From: Limnomonas spitsbergensis
Taxonomy: Eukaryota; Chlorophyta; Chlorophyceae; Chlamydomonadales
Assembly (NCBI GenBank): GCA_037349105.1
Contig: JAYJMM010000077.1
Coordinates: forward strand, 124,001 to 188,000
Direction of reading: 5' to 3'
DNA length: 64,000 bases
The position numbers and the translations under genes were made by a program. This document shows positions 40,510 to 50,927 of the stretch, piece after piece. Below the pieces are notes generated by a model. That model had not been told where the DNA came from, ran no database searches, and saw only the letters and a list, made by a program, of their open reading frames with translations. How positions within the stretch are numbered: the stretch's first letter is position 1; every line of letters starts with the position of its first letter.

Positions 40510-43500
40510 AGCTGATAAATCACTGGTCTGTGGCTGATGAATCACTGGTCTGCAGCTGATTAATCACTGGTCTGCAGCTGATTTGTCACTGGACTACAGC
40601 AGGTTAATCACTGGTCTGCAGCTGATTAATCATTGGTCTGCAGCTGATTAATCACTGGTCTGCAGCTGATTAATCATTGGTCTGCAGCTGATTTATCACT
40701 GGTCTGCAGCTGATTAATCACTGGTCTGCAGCTGATTTATCATTGGTCTGCAGCTGATTAATCACTGGTCTGCAGCTGATTAATCACTGGTCTGCAGCTG
40801 ATTAATCACTGGCCTGCAGCTGATTAATCACTGGACTGCAGCAGGTTAATCACTGGTCTGCAGCTGATTAATCACTGGTCTGCAACTGATTTATCACTGG
40901 TCTGCAACTGATTTATCACTGGTCTGCAGCTGATTAATCACTGGTATGCAGCACATGAATCATGTGGACTGCATGAACTAGGCAGCTGATCGCTGGACTG
41001 TGGCTGATTAATGGTGGGTACCTGGTGGGTGAATGATGGATGAATGAGCCCCTCAGCTGCTGCCCAACTCCTGATGCACGAGTCCTCCTGTTCAGGCTCC
41101 CAGTTGTTGCTGTCCTTTATGTTGTCCTGGCTGTCAGATATTTCCCCTGTGAGAGGAAGAAGGGGGACATGAGATGGAGCAACAAGGGTAGGATGGGCAG
41201 CCTGACAAACGAGGGGTCAGGGTTCCAGAATATTCTAAGGAGCGGTACTGCCCAGTGTGCCTGATGTACAACATGCACTGCATAGGCTGACTCAGGGCCC
41301 TTACCCCAAAGAAATTGGGGTGTGGAATGGGTGTTGGGGAAACAATTTGTGCAAGACACACCTAACCTAGACTCTGAGTGGCTTGAGTGGCCTGGTGCAG
41401 CCAGATCCATAGGGTGCGCGAGGAGGGTCGGGGCATGTTACGGATGCATTTGAGAAAAGGTAAGGTACTGAGATTGCCTCTTTGACCTGTTGAATTGGCC
41501 TTTATCTGATGGACAGCAGCAGCCAGATCCATAGGGTGTGCGAGGAGGGTCGGGGCATGTAACGGATGCATTTGAGAAAAGGTTAAGTACTGAGATTGCC
41601 TCTTTGACCTGTTGAATTGGCCTTTATCTGATGGAAAGCTGCAGCCAGATCCATAGGGTGCACGAGGAGGGTCGGGGCATGGTACGGATGCATTTGAGAA
41701 AAGGTAAGGTACTGAGATTGCCTCTTTGACCTGTTCATTTGGCCTTTATCTGATGGACAGCTGCAGCCAGATCCATAGGGTGCGCGAGGGTTGGGGTTTA
41801 GGGTTAAGGGTTAAGGGTTTAGGGTTTGCAGCTGCTCAATCACTGGGGTTTAGGGTTTAGGGTTTACGGTTTAGGGTCTGCAGCTGATAAATCACTGGTC
41901 TGTGGCTGATGAATCACTGGTCTGCAGCTGATTAATCACTGGTCTGCAGCTGATTTGTCACTGGACTACAGCAGGTTAATCACTGGTCTGCAGCTGATTA
42001 ATCATTGGTCTGCAGCTGATTAATCACTGGTCTGCAGCTGATTAATCATTGGTCTGCAGCTGATTTATCACTGGTCTGCAGCTGATTAATCACTGGTCTG
42101 CAGCTGATTTATCATTGGTCTGCAGCTGATTAATCACTGGTCTGCAGCTGATTAATCACTGGTCTGCAGCTGATTAATCACTGGCCTGCAGCTGATTAAT
42201 CACTGGACTGCAGCAGGTTAATCACTGGTCTGCAGCTGATTAATCACTGGTCTGCAACTGATTTATCACTGGTCTGCAACTGATTTATCACTGGTCTGCA
42301 GCTGATTAATCACTGGTATGCAGCACATGAATCATGTGGACTGCATGAACTAGGCAGCTGATCGCTGGACTGTGGCTGATTAATGGTGGGTACCTGGTGG
42401 GTGAATGATGGATGAATGAGCCCCTCAGCTGCTGCCCAACTCCTGATGCACGAGTCCTCCTGTTCAGGCTCCCAGTTGTTGCTGTCCTTTATGTTGTCCT
42501 GGCTGTCAGATATTTCCCCTGTGAGAGGAAGAAGGGGGACATGAGATGGAGCAACAAGGGTAGGATGGGCAGCCTGACAAACGAGGGGTCAGGGTTCCAG
42601 AATATTCTAAGGAGCGGTACTGCCCAGTGTGCCTGATGTACAACATGCACTGCATAGGCTGACTCAGGGCCCTTACCCCAAAGAAATTGGGGTGTGGAAT
42701 GGGTGTTGGGGAAACAATTTGTGCAAGACACACCTAACCTAGACTCTGAGTGGCTTGAGTGGCCTGGTGCAGCCAGATCCATAGGGTGCGCGAGGAGGGT
42801 CGGGGCATGTTACGGATGCATTTGAGAAAAGGTAAGGTACTGAGATTGCCTCTTTGACCTGTTGAATTGGCCTTTATCTGATGGACAGCAGCAGCCAGAT
42901 CCATAGGGTGTGCGAGGAGGGTCGGGGCATGTAACGGATGCATTTGAGAAAAGGTTAAGTACTGAGATTGCCTCTTTGACCTGTTGAATTGGCCTTTATC
43001 TGATGGAAAGCTGCAGCCAGATCCATAGGGTGCACGAGGAGGGTCGGGGCATGGTACGGATGCATTTGAGAAAAGGTAAGGTACTGAGATTGCCTCTTTG
43101 ACCTGTTCATTTGGCCTTTATCTGATGGACAGCTGCAGCCAGATCCATAGGGTGCGCGAGGGTTGGGGTTTAGGGTTAAGGGTTAAGGGTTTAGGGTTTG
43201 CAGCTGCTCAATCACTGGGGTTTAGGGTTTAGGGTTTACGGTTTAGGGTCTGCAGCTGATAAATCACTGGTCTGTGGCTGATGAATCACTGGTCTGCAGC
43301 TGATTAATCACTGGTCTGCAGCTGATTTGTCACTGGACTACAGCAGGTTAATCACTGGTCTGCAGCTGATTAATCATTGGTCTGCAGCTGATTAATCACT
43401 GGTCTGCAGCTGATTAATCATTGGTCTGCAGCTGATTTATCACTGGTCTGCAGCTGATTAATCACTGGTCTGCAGCTGATTTATCATTGGTCTGCAGCTG

Positions 43501-45904
43501 ATTAATCACTGGTCTGCAGCTGATTAATCACTGGTCTGCAGCTGATTAATCACTGGCCTGCAGCTGATTAATCACTGGACTGCAGCAGGTTAATCACTGG
43601 TCTGCAGCTGATTAATCACTGGTCTGCAACTGATTTATCACTGGTCTGCAACTGATTTATCACTGGTCTGCAGCTGATTAATCACTGGTATGCAGCACAT
43701 GAATCATGTGGACTGCATGAACTAGGCAGCTGATCGCTGGACTGTGGCTGATTAATGGTGGGTACCTGGTGGGTGAATGATGGATGAATGAGCCCCTCAG
43801 CTGCTGCCCAACTCCTGATGCACGAGTCCTCCTGTTCAGGCTCCCAGTTGTTGCTGTCCTTTATGTTGTCCTGGCTGTCAGATATTTCCCCTGTGAGAGG
43901 AAGAAGGGGGACATGAGATGGAGCAACAAGGGTAGGATGGGCAGCCTGACAAACGAGGGGTCAGGGTTCCAGAATATTCTAAGGAGCGGTACTGCCCAGT
44001 GTGCCTGATGTACAACATGCACTGCATAGGCTGACTCAGGGCCCTTACCCCAAAGAAATTGGGGTGTGGAATGGGTGTTGGGGAAACAATTTGTGCAAGA
44101 CACACCTAACCTAGACTCTGAGTGGCTTGAGTGCCCTGGTGCAGCCAGATCCATAGGGTGCGCGAGGAGGGTCGGGGCATGTTACGGATGCATTTGAGAA
44201 AAGGTAAGGTACTGAGATTGCCTCTTTGACCTGTTGAATTGGCCTTTATCTGATGGACAGCAGCAGCCAGATCCATAGGGTGTGCGAGGAGGGTCGGGGC
44301 ATGTAACGGATGCATTTGAGAAAAGGTTAAGTACTGAGATTGCCTCTTTGACCTGTTGAATTGGCCTTTATCTGATGGAAAGCTGCAGCCAGATCCATAG
44401 GGTGCACGAGGAGGGTCGGGGCATGGTACGGATGCATTTGAGAAAAGGTAAGGTACTGAGATTGCCTCTTTGACCTGTTCATTTGGCCTTTATCTGATGG
44501 ACAGCTGCAGCCAGATCCATAGGGTGCGCGAGGGTTGGGGTTTAGGGTTAAGGGTTAAGGGTTTAGGGTTTGCAGCTGCTCAATCACTGGGGTTTAGGGT
44601 TTAGGGTTTACGGTTTAGGGTCTGCAGCTGATAAATCACTGGTCTGTGGCTGATGAATCACTGGTCTGCAGCTGATTAATCACTGGTCTGCAGCTGATTT
44701 GTCACTGGACTACAGCAGGTTAATCACTGGTCTGCAGCTGATTAATCATTGGTCTGCAGCTGATTAATCACTGGTCTGCAGCTGATTAATCATTGGTCTG
44801 CAGCTGATTTATCACTGGTCTGCAGCTGATTAATCACTGGTCTGCAGCTGATTTATCATTGGTCTGCAGCTGATTAATCACTGGTCTGCAGCTGATTAAT
44901 CACTGGTCTGCAGCTGATTAATCACTGGCCTGCAGCTGATTAATCACTGGACTGCAGCAGGTTAATCACTGGTCTGCAGCTGATTAATCACTGGTCTGCA
45001 ACTGATTTATCACTGGTCTGCAACTGATTTATCACTGGTCTGCAGCTGATTAATCACTGGTATGCAGCACATGAATCATGTGGACTGCATGAACTAGGCA
45101 GCTGATCGCTGGACTGTGGCTGATTAATGGTGGGTACCTGGTGGGTGAATGATGGATGAATGAGCCCCTCAGCTGCTGCCCAACTCCTGATGCACGAGTC
45201 CTCCTGTTCAGGCTCCCAGTTGTTGCTGTCCTTTATGTTGTCCTGGCTGTCAGATATTTCCCCTGTGAGAGGAAGAAGGGGGACATGAGATGGAGCAACA
45301 AGGGTAGGATGGGCAGCCTGACAAACGAGGGGTCAGGGTTCCAGAATATTCTAAGGAGCGGTACTGCCCAGTGTGCCTGATGTACAACATGCACTGCATA
45401 GGCTGACTCAGGGCCCTTACCCCAAAGAAATTGGGGTGTGGAATGGGTGTTGGGGAAACAATTTGTGCAAGACACACCTAACCTAGACTCTGAGTGGCTT
45501 GAGTGCCCTGGTGCAGCCAGATCCATAGGGTGCGCGAGGAGGGTCGGGGCATGTTACGGATGCATTTGAGAAAAGGTAAGGTACTGAGATTGCCTCTTTG
45601 ACCTGTTGAATTGGCCTTTATCTGATGGACAGCAGCAGCCAGATCCATAGGGTGTGCGAGGAGGGTCGGGGCATGTAACGGATGCATTTGAGAAAAGGTT
45701 AAGTACTGAGATTGCCTCTTTGACCTGTTGAATTGGCCTTTATCTGATGGAAAGCTGCAGCCAGATCCATAGGGTGCACGAGGAGGGTCGGGGCATGGTA
45801 CGGATGCATTTGAGAAAAGGTAAGGTACTGAGATTGCCTCTTTGACCTGTTCATTTGGCCTTTATCTGATGGACAGCTGCAGCCAGATCCATAGGGTGCG
45901 CGAG

Positions 45905-45992
45905 GGTTGGGGTTTAGGGTTTAGGGTTTAGGGTTTAGGGTTTGCAGCTGCTCAATCACTGGTGTTTAGGGTTTAGGGTTTACGGTTTAGGG
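45905..45992 (+). repeat. Interstitial TTTAGGG patch (unit 5)
   Basis: Here the patch is mostly perfect GGGTTTA repeats, without the TTAAGGG variants of units 2-4, then the satellite-like insert and the GGTTTACGG variant. It leads directly into the long 22-bp array. The G-rich strand is on plus, opposite to the CCCTAAA tract at 49,173. Confidence 0.92.
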
Positions 45993-48593
45993 TCTGCAGC
46001 TGATTAATCACTGGTCTGTGGCTGATGAATCACTGGTCTGCAGCTGATGAATCACTGGTCTGCAGCTGATTTATCACTGGTCTGCAGCTGATTTATCACT
46101 GGACTGCAGCAGATTAATCACTGGTCTGCAGCTGATTAATCATTGGTCTGCAGCTGATTAATCACTGGACTGCAGCTGATTAATCACTGGTCTGCAGCTG
46201 ATTAATCACTGGTCTGCAGCTGATTAATCGCTGGTCTGCAGCTGATTAATCACTGGACTGCAGCTGATTAATCACTGGTCTGCAGCTGATTTATCACTGG
46301 TCTGCAGCTGATTAATCACTGGTCTGCAGCTGATTAATCACTGGTCTGCAGCTGATTAATCACTGGTCTGCAGCTGATTAATCACTGGTCTGCAGCTGAT
46401 TAATCACTGGTCTGCAGCTGATTAATCACTGGTCTGCAGCTGATTAATCACTGGTCTGCAGCTGATTAATCACTGGACTGCAGCTGATTAATCACTGGAC
46501 TGCAGCTGATTAATCACTGGCCTGCAGCTGATTAATCGCTGGTCTGCAGCTGATTAATCATTGGTCTGCAGCTCATTAATCACTGGTCTGCAGCTGATTA
46601 ATCACTGGACTGCAGCTGATTAATCACTGGTCTGCAGCTGATTAATCACTGGACTGCAGCTGATTAATCACTGGTCTGCAGCTGATTAATCACTGGTCTG
46701 CAGCTGATTAATCACTGGTCTGCAGCTGATTAATCACTGGTCTGCAGCTGATTAATCACTGGACTGCAGCTGATTAATCACTGGACTGCAGCTGATTAAT
46801 CACTGGCCTGCAGCTGATTAATCGCTGGTCTGCAGCTGATTAATCATTGGTCTGCAGCTCATTAATCACTGGTCTGCAGCTGATTAATCACTGGACTGCA
46901 GCTGATTAATCACTGGTCTGCAGCTGATTAATCACTGGACTGCAGCTGATGAATCACTGGTCTGCAGCTGATTAATCATTGGCCTGCAGCTGATTAATCA
47001 CTGGTCTGCAGCTGATTAATCACTGGTCTGCAGCTGATTTATCACTGTTCTGCAGCTGATTTATCATTGGTCTGCAGCTGATTAATCACTGGTCTGCAGC
47101 TGATTAATCACTGGTCTGCAGCTGATTAATCACTGGTCTGCAGCTGATTAATCACTGGCCTGCAGCTGATTAATCACTGGACTGCAGCTGATTAATCACT
47201 GGTCTGTGGCTGATGAATCACTGGTCTGTAGCTGATTTATCACTGGTCTGCAGCTGATTAATCACTGGTCTGCAGCTGATTTATCACTGTTCTGCAGCTG
47301 ATTTATCACTGGACTGCAGCAGATTAATCACTGGTCTGCAGCTGATTAATCATTGGTCTGCAGCTGATTAATCACTGGACTGCAGCAGATTAATCACTGG
47401 TCTGCAGCTGATTAATCACTGGACTGCAGCTGATTAATCACTGGTCTGCAGCTGATTAATCACTGGTCTGCAGCTGGTTTATCACTGGACTGCAGCTGAT
47501 TAATCACTGGTCTGCAGCTGATTCATCACTGGTCTGCAGCTGATGAATCACTGGTCTGCAGCTGATTAATCACTGGTCTGCAGCTGATTCATCAGTGGTC
47601 TGCAGCTGATTCATCACTGGTCTGCAGCTGATCAATCACTGGTCTGCAGCTGATTCATAACTGGTCTGCAGCTGATGAATCACTGGTCTGCAGCTGATTC
47701 ATCACTGGTCTGCAGCTGATTCATAACTGGTCTGCAGCTGATCAATCACTGGTCTGCAGCTGATGAATCACTGGTCTGCAGCTGATCAATCACTGGTCTG
47801 CAGCTGATTAATCACTGGTCTGTGTCTGATGAATCACTGGACTGCAGCAGGTTAATCACTGGTCTGCAGCTGATTAATCATTGGTCTGCAGCTGATTTAT
47901 CACTGGTCTGCAGCTGATGAATCACTGGTCTGCAGCTGATGAATCAGTGGTCTGCAGCTGATTAATCATTGGTCTGCAGCTGATGAATCACTGGTTTGCA
48001 GCTGATCAATCACTGGTCTGCAGCTGATTAATCACTGGACTGCAGCTGATCAATCACTGGTCTGCAGCTGATTAATCACTGGTCTGTGGCTGATGAATCA
48101 CTGGACTGCAGCAGGTTAATCACTGGTCTGCAGCTGATTAATCATTGGTCTGCAGCTGATTTATCACTGGTCTGCAGCTGATTAATCACTGGTCTGCAGC
48201 TGATGAATCAGTGGTCTGCAGCTGATTAATCACTGGTCTGCAGCTGATGAATCACTGGTTTGCAGCTGATCAATCACTGGTCTGCAGCTGATTAATCACT
48301 GGACTGCAGCAGGTTAATCACTGGTCTGCAGCTGATCAATCACTGGTCTGCAGCAGGTTAATCACTGGTCTGCATCTGATTAATCACTGGTCTGCAGCTG
48401 ATGAATCACTGGTTTGCAGCTGATCAATCACTGGTCTGCAGCTGATTAATCACTGGACTGCAGCTGATCAATCACTGGTCTGCAGCTGATTAATCATTGG
48501 TCTGCAGCTGATTTATCACTGGTCTGCAGCTGATTAATCACTGGTCTGCAGCAGGTTAATCACTGGCCTGCAGCTGATTAATCATTGGTCTGC
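45993..48593 (+). repeat. 22-bp satellite array (about 118 copies)
   Basis: The unit is 22 bp: CTGCAGCTGATTAATCAC followed by TGGT. It nests three palindromes: CTGCAG, CAGCTG and GATTAATC. Common variants are TGATTTATCAC, TGATGAATCAC, TGATCAATCAC, GCAGGTTAATC and ACTGCAG. The same unit fills about 450 bp inside each 1,372-bp repeat. Higher-order blocks of 286 bp (13 units) and 264 bp (12 units) are visible. The array ends where TCTGCA runs into TTCCAGATCGTCG. No coding capacity is supported. Confidence 0.97.
46515..47086 (+). repeat. 286-bp higher-order block (13 x 22 bp), two copies
   Basis: The variant run CACTGGCCTGCAGC, then a TCGCTGG unit, then a TCATTGG unit, then the GCAGCTCATTAATC variant appears at 46,515 and again at 46,801, exactly 286 bp apart. 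The shared order of rare variants shows duplication of a multi-unit block. The outer limits of the second copy are approximate. Confidence 0.75.
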
Positions 48594-48830
48594 ATTCCAG
48601 ATCGTCGATAGGTGGTAGAAAGTGTGGAACGTTGCTCCATGGCTGTGGCGTTGAGACGTTCGGTCTCCAGGCGTATCATGGCCGTCTGTTGAGATTGGCA
48701 TTCCTGGTGTAGGTCTACAAGATCAACCAGAGGTTTCGCTCAACATCATGCAACTCCATCTAGTAGTAATCCTGATCGTGGAGCTGTAGGAACGGCGAGG
48801 TACGCTTTACATGATTGCTTTATCAGATGC
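48578..48830 (-). pseudogene. Possible degenerate coding remnant (coiled-coil-like)
   Basis: On the minus strand, 48,724 down to the satellite edge gives an open stretch rich in Gln, Glu, Leu and Arg (for example RLETERLNATAMEQRSTL), which resembles a coiled coil. Upstream, a second frame from ATG at 48,759 reads MELHDVERNL and seems to continue the same protein after a one-base shift. Further up LHDQDYY ends in TAG. A possible acceptor (CCGTTCCTACAG) precedes it. Two breaks in 150 bp suggest a dead gene fragment. No family is recognised, so chance is a real alternative. Confidence 0.3.
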
Positions 48831-49172
48831 ACTGCAATCGCGCTGGGTGTGCCCTCCTGCCACCTCTTGCTGCGCTCAGGCAGCACGGCTGGCGAGGGCT
48901 GCGTGGCCAACCTGTAGACGAAGCAAGAAGATGGGAGATCGGAGTGGTGCGGCGTGGCTTCGACGCAGATCGGTAAGAGGTTGTTGCAAAAACACTGATG
49001 GGTGAACATGTTGTTGCTGTCACCTGAGGCATCAGGCGTGTATGGCACGTTAGATAAAACAGTGTTGGAAACAGCAGAAAGCGGCGTACATGCGCGCATG
49101 CGTGTCTTGGTAGGGCGGCGCTTCGTTAATAAAAGGCAGGCAGGATGTTGAAATAAAAAGACTAAAACTAAA
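48831..49172. other. Intergenic, no recognisable gene
   Basis: Several short overlapping open frames occur on both strands, none with recognisable domains or convincing splice structure. The stretch is less repetitive than its surroundings and ends in an AT-rich segment (AAATAAAAAGACTAAAAC) that leads into the CCCTAAA tract. Confidence 0.4.
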
Positions 49173-49221
49173 CCCTAAACCCTAAACCCTAAACCCTAAA
49201 CCCTAAACCCTAAACCCTAAA
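49173..49221 (-). repeat. Interstitial telomere-type tract (CCCTAAA)7
   Basis: Seven perfect CCCTAAA copies run from 49,173 to 49,221, preceded by the degenerate start CTAAAACTAAA and followed by CTAGTCC. The C-rich strand is on plus, so the tract points the opposite way to the TTTAGGG patches at 40.4-46.0 kb. It is too short to be a chromosome end and lies inside continuous sequence, so it is interstitial. Confidence 0.97.
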
Positions 49222-49469
49222 CTAGTCCAGTCTCGTCAGACATTTCAGAGGTGTCATACCCTGCATAAAAGACCAAGCCCGATGCTCTTCCTGCACTGGA
49301 GCATCTTTGAGTACCCTGCTCACCGACAGATTCATGAGGGTGGCCCCATGGCCACCCGAATTCGTGTTGAGATCTAGAAATCTCGTCGCAGCCGGCGAGG
49401 GGGGCACGGCCTGCATTAGTGGGGGGATATGTTATATCACACAGCCACCTTGAACGAATGCACGAGATG

Positions 49470-50342
49470 GTACCCGCATCTTTACTCACCCGACTTCCTA
49501 GTTATGTGCGGAAGGTAAAAGCATTTGAAATTTCGCCGGGCAGTCTATAGGGCTCCATCCCCAAATAAAGCTTATATGAAAATGTTTGGTGGAATGGAAC
49601 TGGCGTTTCTTATTTCCTTATCCTCGGACTAGACGATTTCTGGAATCATCCGCCCCCACACATCGTGATGACAAGACGCGGTATCGCTGAAGAGTGATAA
49701 GGGCCCGAACGATCGGTGGGGGTCGATCGATAGGACATCGTGTTGGTACGACAGAGGCTGTCTCGAAAGGCAGCATGGGAGGGGACATCGTCATGGCAGA
49801 CCTGGGGACGGCCGAGAAATGTGAGAGAGCAGGAGCACCAGCCATGCTAATGAATAAAGTCCCCTCATACTTAATCCCCCACGTTGAGGCACCAGCACCT
49901 GGAGCCGTCCAAAGGAAAATAAAAATGCCGCCTGACATGTTGTTGATGCAAACGACAGGACAAAAGAAGGACGTTGTGGTCCACATTGGGGAATTCAAGT
50001 ATTGTAGAGACACCGAGCATGGGACCAATTAAAAGCTTGCTTAAACCAGCACACCGACTTTGTTGACCTACTAATCTTGAACGGGCACCAGCGAAACAAC
50101 ATAAAAATATCCCAATCCTGATCGGCACTTCGGGCACTATTTATAATAAGCATACAATTGAAGCCATGATGTCTCTTGGGATCTCCGCGCTCCATGCTAA
50201 GAAATGCGCCCGTAAAATGCATGTCCATTCCATAAAACTCTTGCATAGCATAGTGCAAACCAGACGCAGACTCGAATATTTTTCTGCCACGAAACCTGTC
50301 ACCGGGCCAACTAAGCACACCCATAAGAGAAAACCACCGTGA
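49470..50342 (+). pseudogene. Non-LTR retrotransposon 3' fragment (restriction-like endonuclease end), broken
   Basis: The best-preserved part reads in three frames with two shifts: 49,694 to about 50,026, then 50,026 to about 50,108, then 50,109 to the TGA at 50,340-50,342. The first part contains a P-D dipeptide followed by HIGEFKYCRDT, a match to the PD...ExK layout of restriction-like endonuclease domains in algal non-LTR elements. The second part has the QH...LLILNGH segment and the third has LIGTSGTIYN followed by an RRRLE tail, the conserved end of that element class as I know it. Weaker in-frame similarity with at least two stops extends left to about 49,470. No reverse transcriptase core is present, so this is a 5'-truncated, inactive copy. 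Confidence 0.7.
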
Positions 50343-50927
50343 GGAAGTTGCTTCTTTCTTTTTGCCTCATGGTAACGGCGCGGATGTGGCTACGGCCCCA
50401 AGCTAGGTTGTTTCCTTAACATTCACGCCCCAATAGGGCGTAGCTTTCTTTCTTTCTTGGTACGACAGAGGGTTTGCAAAGAGCTTTTTGCAAACTTTTG
50501 AAACCTTCCCCCCGATGATCGTCTCCTCCGAGGAAACTGTTCAATTGGCCCCGATCCAGCTCGCACTCATCCATCAGCTCATGCCTAGAAACCTGGCAGC
50601 AGTCCACAACAGAAGTCTGAGATCATAATAAAAACTCAAAAGCAGCCCACCACCTGCGTGCTCCCTATATGAGGTCAGATTTTTGTACGTCAAATGAGCA
50701 TATATGGCCTCGAGGTCCAGTTCTTCAACTACATGGCCGACGGTCTCATAGCGCAGACGTCAAATTCAAATGTTCGACAATTTATCCCGAATATCGACAG
50801 AAATAATCATGAATTTATTGCTCACAGAGTCAGCGGTGTCAAATAGGACTAATGTCCACAGCAGATCAGGGCATTGACAGAAAGAACAGGCGAAGGCGAG
50901 GATTTCTGGGAGGAAATTGTGCTTTCG
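50343..50927. other. Intergenic / 3' flank of the minus-strand Crinkler-like gene
   Basis: This holds no supported gene. The left part probably includes 3' untranslated sequence of the retroelement remnant, with CTTTCTTTCTTTC and an AATAAAAACTC stretch. The right part lies downstream of the minus-strand gene ending at 50,928 and holds an AATAAA on the minus strand. Confidence 0.45.
50814..50819 (-). promoter_or_regulatory. Possible AATAAA polyadenylation signal
   Basis: TTTATT on plus is AATAAA on the minus strand, about 110 bases past the stop codon of the Crinkler-like gene. The spacing is reasonable for a poly(A) signal. Many core chlorophytes use TGTAA instead, so this rests on position and the hexamer only. 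Confidence 0.35.

Larger units (their letters stand above)
40161..45992 (+). repeat. 1,372-bp subtelomere-like tandem repeat (5 units)
   Basis: Unit starts, at GGCTGACTCAGGGCCCTTAC, are 40,161, 41,285, 42,657, 44,029 and 45,401. The spacings are 1,124, 1,372, 1,372 and 1,372. In order each unit holds: a unique ~110 bp; tandem 122-bp subrepeats starting CAGCCAGATCCATAGGGTG (four per unit in copies 2-5, two in copy 1); TTTAGGG/TTAAGGG telomere-type repeats; about 20 copies of the 22-bp satellite; and a unique ~300 bp with AGATATTTCCCCTGTGAGAGG. Units 2-4 are almost identical; one visible difference is GAGTGGCCTGG in units 2-3 against GAGTGCCCTGG in 4-5. The same short open frames recur in each copy without domain signals, so I do not call genes. 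In unit 5 the 22-bp run expands into the long array that follows. Confidence 0.96.

Noticed and set aside
41040..45687. Sets of 69-97 codon frames repeated every 1,372 bp
   Set aside because: They recur only because the unit is duplicated; overlapping frames exist on both strands and none has a recognisable motif.
49217..49489. 90-codon minus frame right of the CCCTAAA tract
   Set aside because: No domain, and it overlaps the region where plus-strand retroelement similarity begins.
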